A stretch of DNA of 64,000 bases from contig OW388289.1 in assembly GCA_936450465.1 (NCBI GenBank), positions 74,822,593-74,886,592 on the forward strand, in the 5' to 3' direction. Within the stretch, counting starts at the first letter, position 1; every line of letters begins with the position of its first letter. This DNA comes from Gibbula magus (taxonomy: Eukaryota; Mollusca; Gastropoda; Trochida; Trochidae). The notes under the pieces are model-generated. The model saw only the letters and a program-made list of their open reading frames with translations, was not told where the DNA came from and did no database searches. Of this stretch, positions 24,741 through 35,395 are shown one piece after another. The position numbers and the translations under genes are program-made.

Positions 24741-25529
24741 CAAACTTAATTGTAACTTAGAGTACGAACTTTCATCATTAACCGAAAGCTTAATAACTGA
24801 TAATGCTAAGGATGAATGAATGAAAGAAAGCATTGTGTATTAATCATATACTTTGGTACATCTGGTCTGTTAATTAGTAATTTGTCAGTATACTTCTCTG
24901 TACGATATTCTTTATCAGGAGCGTTGATGGAGATGTAGAGAAATCTACGCAAATGTGGCCTATTTTAAGCAAAGCCCCATTCATCTCCCGTATCTTTTTG
25001 ATACAAAGGTGTCTGTGCGCTTAGACTTCATTTCGATAGCTTTCAGCTGTTCGCTTTCCATGTAGAAATTATGAAGGTTTTTCATGTGGTTGCAGGTCTG
25101 AAACGCCATAGATTTATGCTTTCCCAAAATATCTAATGTCTCTTTACGTAGGGTGTTGTATATATCTGCGAGTTTAATTTATATCTGGGCCGCCTTGGTA
25201 TGATAGCATGCAGATGCGACTGGAGTGTATCGCTTTCTTTAGCTTAGATGCGTTTTGAACGTTTCTTGTCATCAAATAGATGCTCCATAAATCTCTTCGT
25301 GACTTAAACAGAAAAGAATGTTCAATCAAGAAACTAAGTAAAGCATGATGACTCCCAGTCTAAGTGATGACAACGTTAGAGGGACATATCGATAATGTCT
25401 TGTATGCAATGATATTCACGTCTCGATTCTTTTCTTCCGTTTCTTCTCAACTTAGTATCTCAAATGAGTTCATTCCACAGAAACCTGCTTGCAGTCGTAA
25501 CAGTGCACGCAGACTCAACTTCAGCAGTG
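24741..25529. other. Gene-free stretch
   Basis: No gene or repeat supported. Confidence 0.45.
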
Positions 25530-25634
25530 TGCTGATAACATCAGATCAACATGCTGAAATAACCTGCTGATAACATCAGATCAACATGCTGAAATAACCT
25601 GCTGATAACATCAGATCAACATGCTGAAATAACC
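25530..25634. repeat. 35-bp perfect tandem triplication
   Basis: TGCTGATAACATCAGATCAA starts three identical 35-bp units at 25530, 25565 and 25600 (105 bp in total). TGAT...ATCA inside each unit is a small inverted repeat. Perfect identity implies recent expansion. Confidence 0.95.
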
Positions 25635-25715
25635 GCCACTCACCAGCTTCTCATGATGTTTATGTAAGAATAGTATGTACATATCAGGATTTCAGTACAA
25701 CTTACCAAGATGGTT

Positions 25716-26475
25716 TCAACGCTTTAAGCATAACTTAACTTCGGGCACACTGGCCAGTGCATTTAGCATGTACGTTCTTACCCAGTTGGTCCATCTTGCC
25801 GAGTTGGTCCTTTCCGACGCCGTGCATGAACACCCTGCAGTAGCGCCAGGAGCAGGAGACAGCAGACCGACCATCGGCAACACTTGGACATCGTTACACC
25901 TCTCCTCACATACACTCACAAACTAGCACCCGCCTGCGGGCAGTCAGCTCGGACACAGTGGACAAGAGACTCGGACCCCCCTACATGCACTGTGCCTCGC
26001 CCTCTCTATGGTAAATACACAAGTACCTTGGTGATTTCACGCCAAAACTTTGAAAATGTTGTAACAAGTTCCTTTGAAACGAACGTTCAATTCAGCGCTC
26101 AGCGCCTTTTGGCTGATAAGACGGACCTTCTGTATCCCGAGATAAATAACTTCTATCTCGACTGAGGCCCTCTTGTTATCAGCTGAAGCTTGGTGGCATG
26201 CACACCGTCAAGTTGTCTTCGAATAAAGTTTGCAAAGTTAGATCGCCCTCTCGGTTCCTCGTTGAGCGAGCGAACGACTGAACGAGAGTGCCGACGCCTT
26301 CCAAATTTGCCGGAGCCTGTTACCAACGGTTAGCCCCTGCCCTGAATAGCCTAGTCGACCGGCTTGCTTTCCACATGGGCTGGAGTCGCTGATAAATTAC
26401 TGGTGGGCTACACCGCATTATGTCAACACTAGCCCACTCCACTCCACCGTTCTCCTATGGAATGTGATATCGTGA
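25716..26475. other. GC-richer block of unknown nature
   Basis: This 750-bp block is clearly richer in GC and CpG than its surroundings and has open frames on both strands (for example 25675-25926 on + and 25716-25919 on -), none resembling a known protein. GAATAAAGTTTGCAAAG at about 26220, followed by CGCCCTCTCGGTTCCTCG, looks like the R/U5 part of an LTR, so a solo LTR is one possibility. A CpG-rich promoter or another transposon is equally open. Confidence 0.3.
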
Positions 26476-28127
26476 AGAGAAAGTTAAGGGGCCAAAAGCC
26501 AACAATTTATAAAATTTGTTGACATTCTTCGTAGAATTTATTATCAAAACTTGCACACGGATTTGTGGTAAAACAAATATGTTGTTTATGTCAAAAATGA
26601 TAAACATTGAGAGTTTGCAAATCTTATAATATCATGAAAAAACTCTCCAATTCCTATATTACATATCTACAAATAATATCATGGAAACACTCTGGAATTT
26701 GAGGGTTCATCGTTGTAAATGTTGTAGCATTTCTCCTGTATTCGTGGGACGACCACCAATATATTCTTCTCATAATTCACTTTGTCCGGTGTACAATTTA
26801 ACCATATGCGTAAATTTAAATCAGTATATCATGAAAGATGATAGATGAATTTTTTTTTTTTATATTCTATTCTTTTGTGCGTGTAATATATATAGTGTAT
26901 TTAGTCGTTTAGGCTCGCTGATACTTTCTAGACTTCGTTTAAAAGTTAACTTATATGTTACTTTAGTTTTCATATAAGAAATATAAACTGTATATTGCAC
27001 AACTGCAGATAGTTCAGTGCTAGCATCATACTCTCATGTGTTCGAATCTGTCTTTTGCTACTAGCATATCTGTGTAGCATCAGTCAACACTCCCCACTTC
27101 AGCTCTCATTGGCTGATGTGTGAGATAAAATACCACATGTTTTATGGAATGTCCTTGTTCATGAATCTGGCGTAGCTATGTTTATTCATCTGTACTCATC
27201 TTTAAAAGAAAGTAATACAATGTACAAACATCTACGAAATTCTTTAAAACTTGATTCAGAACAACACAAATTGTATTTAAAATAGTTGCCACATTGACAG
27301 AGAACACAAATAACAATACTCTATGACTTTGAAAACTGTCATGAAACATTACACACGTTGTGTCGAGACCTCAACGTCTGTATTTTATACTTCAATTTGA
27401 AAATTATGAGAATTGCTACTGGTGCAACAAGGTGAGATGGAGGATGCAATTACAACTTAAATCTACCTCCTCAATACTTATTACCAAAATGGAACATGGT
27501 ATAAAAATGTCAGGGTTTATGTTACTCGAGAGTAAGCTTGTCAATGCTTGTATTGCCAATTCGATCACCGCAAAGCCACGGGACATGAATCATTCCATTT
27601 TAATTGGCAGTACTTTGATAACTCTAGACTTTCTTATCTCCTCTAAGCAGGCTTTTGTAAATGCTCATGTGTCGAGTAAAGACTACACACGTTCTTAATG
27701 GTAATTACTTCAGAATAGAATGCTGTCTGTATCTTACTGTGAATACTATCTACAGGTTAACGTGGTTCCTCACTACAGATTTAGATTAGAGCTTATAACT
27801 GACTGGGTGGAAGTGCTTGCAAGTTTTAACAATAATATCATAATAATTTGATATTACATAAAAAGAAAATGGCGAGTCAAACCGTTTTGTCTCTTTCTTA
27901 ACGACGTCATACTTGCAGGCCTATGATAACTAAGAACTATACATTTAACATTGGCCAACACAGAGCTTTGAAATTATTAAGCTAAGCCGAGACGATCAAA
28001 AGTACATTACTTAGTACATAGTGAAGCAACTTTGCCATTTGTGAATAACTACATCAGTTGATTTAAACAAGTCAAGTACTTTGTATCAAATCTTATTCGC
28101 CCCCAATGTTGGATGACAGAGTATCTA
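26476..28127. other. Gene-free AT-rich stretch
   Basis: No gene or known repeat recognised. The 112-codon frame at 27360-27698 shows no domain or motif. Confidence 0.45.
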
Positions 28128-28822
28128 GTAATGGAGAATGCATGAGGAGCTGTGGATTCGTTAACATAATCAACGAGCCCCGAAGGGGCGAGTTTATTTT
28201 CTTTAACGAATCCACTGCTCCGAATGCATTCTCCATCTTAATCCATGTATGATGTCACTAAACATGCATATGTGATCATTTTATATTTGAAACAATAAAT
28301 TTCAATTATGGGACACCAAAATCAATTATTTTGCAAATTTCGGTGCTCATTCATCGGATGTGGTACAAGTACACACGTAGCTGCGACCCTCATGAAATGG
28401 ATTCTTCCACGCACGTGCAGCGCAAAACTTCCACCCGAAGCGATGTGATTGACAGCCAAAAAGCTGCCTTTTCATGCATTCTGTGCATTACAAGTCTTGA
28501 CTTGAACGCGGGATTCTTACTGACAAACAATCATAAGGTTTCTAACAGCGTTTAGTGGTTAGAAGCGCTGACTACCTAGCGAAGGGTTGCATGTTCGATT
28601 CCAGGTTCATGCATTACAAAAAATAATTTGTCTATAGTTGTCTAGATATTTTAAGATCCTATCCTAAACACCAAGACAAAATACATCAGTCTCGAAAGAT
28701 GTACCATTACTGAAAATGTCTAAACCTAACACCCGTCCTGACTGGGACAGTCAATGACCAGTAGATTCCTAAATAATAATCAACTGATAACTCAATAGAG
28801 TGACGTCATGACCATGGATTAA
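28128..28822 (-). mobile_element. 0.7-kb dispersed element, copy 2 (inverted)
   Basis: Reverse complement of the element at 10205. It opens with the terminal hairpin (TGGATTCGTTAACATAATC and GAATCCACTGCTCC around CCCCGAAGGGG) and ends at AATAGAGTGACGTCATGACC. The tRNA-like block reads forward here at about 28550-28610: TAGTGGTTAGAAGCGCTGAC (A box) and GCATGTTCGATTCC (B box). It lacks the 84-bp insertion of copy 1. Confidence 0.8.
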
Positions 28823-28899
28823 GACTGTATAACATTGTTATATTTATTATCACACTATATGCAATTTAACACATTAGTGTTCTCCTCAGGGACGGATAC

Positions 28900-28980
28900 C
28901 TTGCGGAGTTCGAACTCACACCCTGATGGTCAGGCACCAGCCGCCAGCACTGCCTGCACCAACGATTATACCTAGGTTTA
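28900..28980 (-). repeat. tRNA-like SINE head (reversed)
   Basis: On the minus strand GGTGCAGGCAGTGCTGGCGG is followed by GAGTTCGAACTCCGC, a B-box-like T arm. The same block in forward orientation is at 14590. Too degenerate for a functional tRNA. Confidence 0.4.
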
Positions 28981-29825
28981 GTCTTTAGTAAGAGCATTTT
29001 CTTAAAGGGTTACACAAGGCACAATAAGTTCTGAACTGTCCAAGATACTGTCAAAAAGTGGGCTACAGTCCTTTAAGCTTTAACTTTCTGTTACATACAT
29101 TTGAGAAAATATTTTCACTTAATAATGTTTAGAAAACTTGAAAAAAAAATTTGTTATCTTTGTAATGTTTTTCGCATTGTGTTTCTCTATTTTATGTACC
29201 GTGTATGTTTTTTGGGGAGTAATCTGAAACTGAGTTACCCTTGAAAAACAAATTTGCCTGTTGAAGTGAATGAAACAGTGTAGATGTAGGTCATAATGTC
29301 ACAGTTCTTGGTATAGTATAGCTGATTTTATGACGATTGCCCTTTAAGTGAATTAAATTTGTGTTTTTACTTGACGAAAATATTAAACGTGATATTCACT
29401 CTAAATCAAATACAACAGTACGCCTTAATTTTGCAAATGCCATATGTTAAGAATGATAATATTAGGTGTATTGATACTGACAGTGATAAGATACTGAAAA
29501 ATATTGATATAAATGTAAAATATAAATCGTGATATTCTAGATAAAATTACACAAATGTGAACAATAATCCTTGCTATTTCAAATGTTATAAATTAAACAT
29601 ATATAAAATAATATTGTTACTTAAATAAAATTAATTTCAAATCATCACATGATACCGTTATTGAAACCATAAAACACATTTAAAAAGAAGAACCTAACAG
29701 GTATATGTTTTGAAATAACATTGCATGAAACATACAAACCTACCACACTGAAGACTTCCGCAAAATTGCCGCTTTATACGTTTCACCATGTTTTTTTCAA
29801 ATACGGATAACCGTTTTCTATGGAT
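28981..29825. other. Gene-free AT-rich stretch
   Basis: Nothing recognised. Confidence 0.5.
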
Positions 29826-30056
29826 ACGGGGATGTAGCTCAGTTGGTAGACCAGGTTTCGATTCCCCGTCGCGTCATACCAAGAGACGTTAAAAGATTGG
29901 AGTTGTTCCTTGTTGCTTCCTTGTTTGACACTCAGCGTTATAAGGACAGAACAACGCTTGAACTGGCGCTGCACTGTGGCTGCCGGCGGCAAAATGTACA
30001 TTTTTTTCAAATGTACATTGTATTGCGGACATTAAAGTGTTGTTATTATTATTAAC
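29826..30056 (+). mobile_element. tRNA-derived SINE
   Basis: The 5' head GGGGATGTAGCTCAGTTGGT (A box) and GGTTTCGATTCCCC (B box) come from a tRNA, but the anticodon arm is deleted, bringing the boxes unusually close. The body has AAGAGACGTTAAAAGATTGG and GTTGTTCCTTGTTGCTTCC, of a type common in mollusc SINEs, and the element ends in a short (TTA)n tail at about 30040-30054. An internal stem-loop AAATGTACATTTTTTTC/AAATGTACATT lies near the tail. No clear target-site duplication. Confidence 0.75.
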
Positions 30057-30231
30057 AGATCGTGTTATGTGATTTTTTACCCTCTAATGTAACAATATTT
30101 TGTATAAACTGTAATAATACATGACACATTTGAGAAAATATGATATGCAATAAACGTGCTACAGCGTCTTTAAAGCAAAGACGTTTTCCTGTGGTAAAAG
30201 TTCTTTTGACATGAGTTCGATAGAACACATC
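30057..30231. other. Spacer with dispersed-repeat fragment
   Basis: GCAATAAACGTGCTACAGCG TCTTTAAAG at about 30148-30176 belongs to the same dispersed family as 20405, 45735 and 53870. Confidence 0.4.
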
Positions 30232-30466
30232 AGGGCTCCGTCCCATGACAGCGAACGCTTATAATCGTTCATTGATCGCCCAATGTAGCGCTCAATGTAG
30301 CGCTCAATGTAGCGCATTCTCTCCTGAACGACACGGTGCGATTCCTCGAAGTTTGCTCGCCATGCTACGTAGCACTATATTGAGCAATCGCGTTCAAGAG
30401 AGGTTTCAAAGTAATCGCTCATTGGGCGATTACTTTGAAACCTCCCTTGAACATGGCCTGGGCCGT
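30232..30466 (+). mobile_element. Foldback MITE 'GAGCGC', copy 5
   Basis: Starts AGGGCTCCGTCCCATGACAG and ends CTCCCTTGAACATGGCCTGG. The GCTCAATGTAGC word is repeated three times. AATCGCTCATTGGGCGATT dyad near the right end. The 114-codon open frame over it is read-through. Confidence 0.85.
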
Positions 30467-30651
30467 ATTTTGAGACGTATATATCCGCTAACGTTAGCTC
30501 ATACGAGAGACTGCATTAGGTTGGCGCAGCCACAAGAAGACCGTATCCTCACATCGCTCAAGCTGGTTTACGTCGGCATGACGTTGTGATTACATATTTG
30601 TTAGAAGTTGATATACTCGCTATTGACAACTTCCACACGCAAGACATAACT

Positions 30652-30826
30652 CTTGCCAGTCTGCATTACTGGCTGATTTAAGCCTTGCGATATTTCCCTC
30701 GCTTTGTTGTGCCTAGATAGTGAATCGCTGCACCAGAAATGCATAGTGGGCCTGGATTTCTAAACACAGATTTCTTAAGGAAATACTGCAAGGCCTAAAT
30801 CAGCCAGTAATGGAGACTGGCAAGAA
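30652..30826. repeat. Foldback repeat, about 48-bp arms
   Basis: Left arm CTTGCCAGTCTGCATTACTG...TTGCGATATTTCCCT pairs with right arm AGGAAATACTGCAAGG...CAGTAATGGAGACTGGCAAG. A solo right arm occurs at about 12055-12112. Probably a foldback MITE. Confidence 0.7.
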
Positions 30827-31429
30827 TTATGCATTGCATTTGGAGTTGGCTATTGATGATTGAATGTGACTTTTAACCAATTTGTGAAATGATAACACGA
30901 AATGGAATATGATCGAATTAAGGACAACCCAACACCTGCTATACACGTTCCTCACCATCATAGTGTTGTTAAGGGCCACACATTATGGTTCAAATACAAA
31001 CTTATTTTCTCAACACATGTAAATGGTATCACTCGCTAGAAAAATATTTGATCTATATAATGGCATGTGAGAACTAAATGTTATCTCATGAAAAACGGAT
31101 GTAATATAACACTGCATATGATGTCATTGCATTGATTTTCTTTTATAGGGTACCACGTAATTACTGATGTAGACCACATAAGCAAGAAATCTTGAAACTG
31201 CGAGATTATCAGTTACACAGCCACTATGGCTACATACATGCAACTACATTTAAATGTGATTCTAGCCGCTCTTGTCACGCATTGCTGATTTCGGCGTTAG
31301 TTAAAACATGCTTTAAATGTCTTGTTAATAGGCAAATTATTCACTTTACCATATTTATTGTAATTATATGAACCACCTCTACTAATCAGGGATATTATTC
31401 CGCTTATTTAGAGTATAAAACATCTGCGA
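30827..31429. other. Gene-free AT-rich stretch
   Basis: Nothing recognised. Confidence 0.45.
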
Positions 31430-31520
31430 AAAGGTGTATATACGAGCTGCAAACCGAGAGTTTGTTCACCTGCTTGTGTTTTTCAGTGCAAATATCATAT
31501 AATCTGTCTTTGAAACATCG
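31430..31520 (-). repeat. Paralogous copy of the intron end of the cystine-knot gene
   Basis: GAGCTGCAAACCGAGAGTTTG TTCACCT and GTGCAAATATCATAT match 43449-43515 (GCTGCATACCGAAAGTTTG, GCGCAAATATCATGT), the last part of the intron before the exon at 43009-43431. Here the minus strand reads ...CCTTTTCGCAG then ATGTTTTATACTC, and the cystine-knot coding sequence does not follow. So only the intron portion was duplicated, or the exon has been lost. Confidence 0.5.
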
Positions 31521-33057
31521 TATCAACGCAAAAGCTAAACCGATCACTCTGAAATTTTGCTTTATAAAAGGACAACTGAATATCCCATTACAAAACCTGA
31601 TTTGATGTCCCACAGTAAACAGTTACAATTTTGGCTGCTCTTTGAAGTGAGTAGGGGGTCAATGTTTTCAAAACTACCGTTTTTATTTTCTTCTGTTAAA
31701 TATTCAGTAAGTGATCAACGGGGTCAAACACACATCACAATTTCCTTTTATAATCATTCAATGTATTTGTGATGAACTTGTTCTCATAAAGTCGATAAGA
31801 AAACTTTTATTCGAAATCTAATGAAATCTGAATTTCAATTTGACCCCTTCTGTCCAAATCACTATGCCAAATTTCATAAACATGCACCACTTGACGTGAC
31901 GATCAGGTTTCGTTTGAGAATGGTTATTTTAGTCATGGATGATTATTGTCGGTATTTCGGTATGCAGCTTATGTGCATAACTTTCAATAGGAGAGGATTT
32001 TGCGATGTTCCAAAATTTTTATGAACATTCTCTGTGTCACTGTGTCACTGTGTCACTTGTTGACATACTTTGTCAAATATCTTTATAGAACGAGAAAATT
32101 ATAACTAAGCATTTCCATTACTAAATGTTTTAAATCTGTCCATTTTAATTTAAGAAAAATCTACCTACCGAAAAATGTAAATGGATACATGTATGTATTT
32201 CAAAATATCCTTATGCCAATGATAAATCGGTGTCGAAAACAATAAGATATTTGTTTTACGCATTCGATAAAAGGTGTCGTTATAAAAAGCTAGATGAATC
32301 ATTATGTGATTGATTATGTAGTTTCCTGTTATCTCCCTGTACGTGTTTAGATCAGGCCAGAATGTTTTCGGAAGGACGCTTATATATGTCTATGCATGGC
32401 GATCAGCTTAAATTAACCCAAACTTCGGCGACCGACGTCGACTTGTCCGATGCGACCGATGATCGAAAATTCGGTCGTGATACACTCGCATAGGTCTCAC
32501 TGGTCGAGGTGCGGTCGCATATCAGTCGCTCGACCACACCAGCTCGCAGTATGTTAGCGCTAAGTGTTCACTTGCAAATGACTAAATGTTTTTATCAGTG
32601 GCGACCCAAGTATGATCCCATAGCGCCTGCGGATTTCCTTGTGTTAATGCAAACCATCATGTTAAGTGGGTTTCAGAAAGCGAGACAACTACCATGGTCA
32701 TTTCATTATCTCTTTTGATTGGACGTACGTATGTAGGCTGATATGAACTCTGATATGTGTACAGGTGAATGTTCATGTACATATTTATATGTTAAAGTTC
32801 TAAATAAAAAACTCTGAATTAATTATTTCTCTGATTGGAAGTCAGTGGACACATCTAAGGTTGGGTGTGATGTGTGATCCTTTCGATGTGAGAGTCACAA
32901 TCCGTGAACCGTTTTCTTCACCTTCTGTAGTGTGTCAGGCTCAGTGTGGGAAGCTCACTATAGAGGCTGTTTGCTGCAGTACTCGAGTCTACTCAGAATC
33001 AGACATCTGCAGCTGGCTGGGCAGAGTGCAGCTTCCTTGGTGATCAAAATGCAAATA
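31521..33057. other. Gene-free stretch with a small CpG-rich patch
   Basis: GTGTCACTGT is repeated about 2.5 times at 32034-32057. Bases 32415-32530 are rich in CpG and GGTCG/CGACC words (CCGACGTCGAC, GCGACCGATGATCG), unlike the surroundings; possibly a MITE fragment. No gene supported. Confidence 0.4.
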
Positions 33058-34404
33058 TACTGATGGAAATGAATAAAGGAACGCATGTATTGATGGTGAA
33101 ATTTGTTTTATTGTCATGGGTTTTTGATCAAGTATATTTCATTAAGTATGTACACCACAGGTGAAATTTCAGTATCTGGTGTGTCCTCCCTGTTTCCTGA
33201 TCACTTCTTCACACCGTCGTGGAACACTTTGGATCAACTTCCGGATGATAGCCCGAGGAACTGCGCGTCACTCTTCTTGAAGAGCCTGGAACATGGCATC
33301 GGGTGTCTGGGGTAGAACATCACGATCCCTCCCCCGACGTCCAAGAACGTCCCAGAGGTGTTCAATGGGATTAATGTCTGGGCTCTTGGACGGCCATGGC
33401 AACACTCTGATGTTGTTTTGCGTGAGAAAATCCCTGCTGACGTGAGCCGTGTGGGGTCGAGCATTGTCATGTTGAAACTCAAAGTTTACAACCCCTCTAC
33501 GGCGGAAAGACAGAACAACAGGTTGCAACACTTCGTCTCGGTAACGGACACCAGTCACCCTTCCATCAAGTTGAACAAGGTTGGTCCTATGGTCCTTACG
33601 CCGCCCCATACCATCACAGATCCGCCCCCGTAGGAATCGTGTTTTTGATGGTGCACTGATGGTGACGTTCACGAAGGCGTCGCCAAACGCGGATCCGACC
33701 ATCTGCGAAGTCCAAATTGAATCGTGACTCATCACTGAACATGGTATTGCGCCAATGTCGAAGTTGTCTAACTCAATGTTGTGTAGCCCATGCTCTTCTG
33801 AGACGTCTGTGTTCTGCAGTCAGCCTAACCCCAACAACAGGACGACGTGACTTTAAGTCTGTTTCTGACAGTACGGTCACAAATTCTTAGTCTCGTTACT
33901 GCCCAGAACTCAGAGTTTATTTTCGATGCTGGTTTAAATCGGTTACGTAAGGACAGCAGCACCAGCTGGCGGTCGTTTCGGGCCGTTGTCTTACGTTTTG
34001 GACCACGACCGGGTCTAATCTTTACGTTCCCTGTCTGACGGTACCGGTTCCACAGTCGCGAAATCACACTTTTAGACTTGTTAAAATGTCTGGCTGTCTG
34101 GCATATTGATTGACCGCTGTTTATGCACCCGATAGCCTGCCATTTCTCATTATCAGAAAGGAATGCTCTAGGCATGATTCTGAAGGTAAAGATACACTGA
34201 CATTCGTTGACTCCTTGAAGGTTAAATGGACGTTGCCATGCATGAAGTTCATGGAAATCAATTGTCACGTGCACGGTACCTTTTCAGTGGAAGTAAACTT
34301 CAACATTTTCAGTTTATAATGGCCCCACGCAGCCTCGAACAAACGGAACATGCCAGACATAAGTTAACAGTAATTAAACGGTCCCTTATTCGTTTCCATC
34401 AGTA
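33058..34404 (-). mobile_element. Tc1-like DNA transposon with both TIRs
   Basis: Inverted ends: TACTGATGGAAATGAATAAA at the left and TTATTCGTTTCCATCAGTA at the right, each next to a TA dinucleotide, the target of Tc1/mariner elements. About 1.35 kb, matching a full-length Tc1-type element around the transposase pseudogene at 33169-34175. The TIRs have diverged from each other by a few bases, so it is not recent. Confidence 0.85.
33169..34175 (-). pseudogene. Broken Tc1-family transposase
   Basis: Starts MPRAFLSDNEKWQAIGC and ends ...EVIRKQGGHTRY-stop, about 335 codons, the family length. Visible parts: N-terminal paired-like HTH (SICQTARHFNKSKSVISRLW), the GRPR-like linker (RPGRGPKRKTT), and the DDE catalytic residues in FSDESRFNL, FQHDNARPHTA and SKSPDINPIEHLWD. 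The frame shifts near 33840, near 33650-33720 and near 33270, so no full-length protein can be made, although the catalytic triad is still readable. Confidence 0.9.
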
Positions 34405-35395
34405 TATTTCGGCGAATATAACATTCGTAGATTCAAGTAACATATCTTGCAGACATTAGTAATCTAAGCTTCTATGGACATGTTTCTCCATTTCGTTTTC
34501 TCTAGAGAGCTGAAATCGTGTGTACAGACTCACTGGTCAATGGTTATTGGTAAGTGTAATTGATCTAAACCCTATATTCATCTTATTCTTCAAAATGAAA
34601 AGCGTTAGAAATTTAAGTCTTAAGAATATAAGTCTTGTGAACAAACTCCTTGGTCAATATGGATTAAACATTGAAGATTGGATTACTCTGTTGCCCCTAA
34701 TAAGGTAATAAAAAGTAATATGTGTCTTCTTCTCAACAACTAATTGCACTAGAATTATGAAATCATCTATACATCTAGGTAGACATTCTCTGTCCATATA
34801 CGATACTCATCAGATCAGTTCCTCCATCCTAACCTCGGTTGCATATAGGCTATATTTTACGACCCTCGCATAATCTGCTGTAAGTACTGGCAAAGTCCTT
34901 ATTTTTGTCCAGTCAAACATCTGCCATCGAATGTTGTCTTGTTGACAATATGTTAATAAGGTGCAGATACTCTTTTCCTTTCGAAATATTCAACAAACTT
35001 CTGATTCAGCCAATCAGAACTCTTTATATCTAGCCGAGAAAGTGATCGATATGCAACAGAGGTTAGTGTGAAATAATAGAATGGAACATCTGTGTGAAGA
35101 GATTTCTTGGTAGATGGTGATTATAAGTTAAAGATTTGGCGACTTTGTGGTCCCCTATAAGGATGACATTGGCCACATGAAACATTGAAACATTTATTCT
35201 TTTCAAGAAAAGGAAGCTGAAATATTTCTTACAGACGCCTTTGCTAATCTGGATTACAACTTGAAAATTTCTTAACAATCTGACAAACACTTATAGAAAA
35301 TATAGGTTTTCGAACTTACTTCAAGTGTATTATTCAAACTCTGATGAGCTACAGAGTCACTGGCATTATATTTTAATCGATTGATTCATTCTTTA
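34405..35395. other. Spacer with reversed HINE-core fragments
   Basis: At about 34500-34560, AGAGAGCTGAAATCGTG TGTACAGACT and GGTCAATGG are the reverse of the 145-bp core unit. GTGAACAAACTCCTTGGTCAA near 34637 is a second piece. Otherwise nothing recognised. Confidence 0.45.

Noticed and set aside
33358..34459. Plus-strand frames over 33358-34459
   Set aside because: Antisense shadows of the Tc1 transposase.
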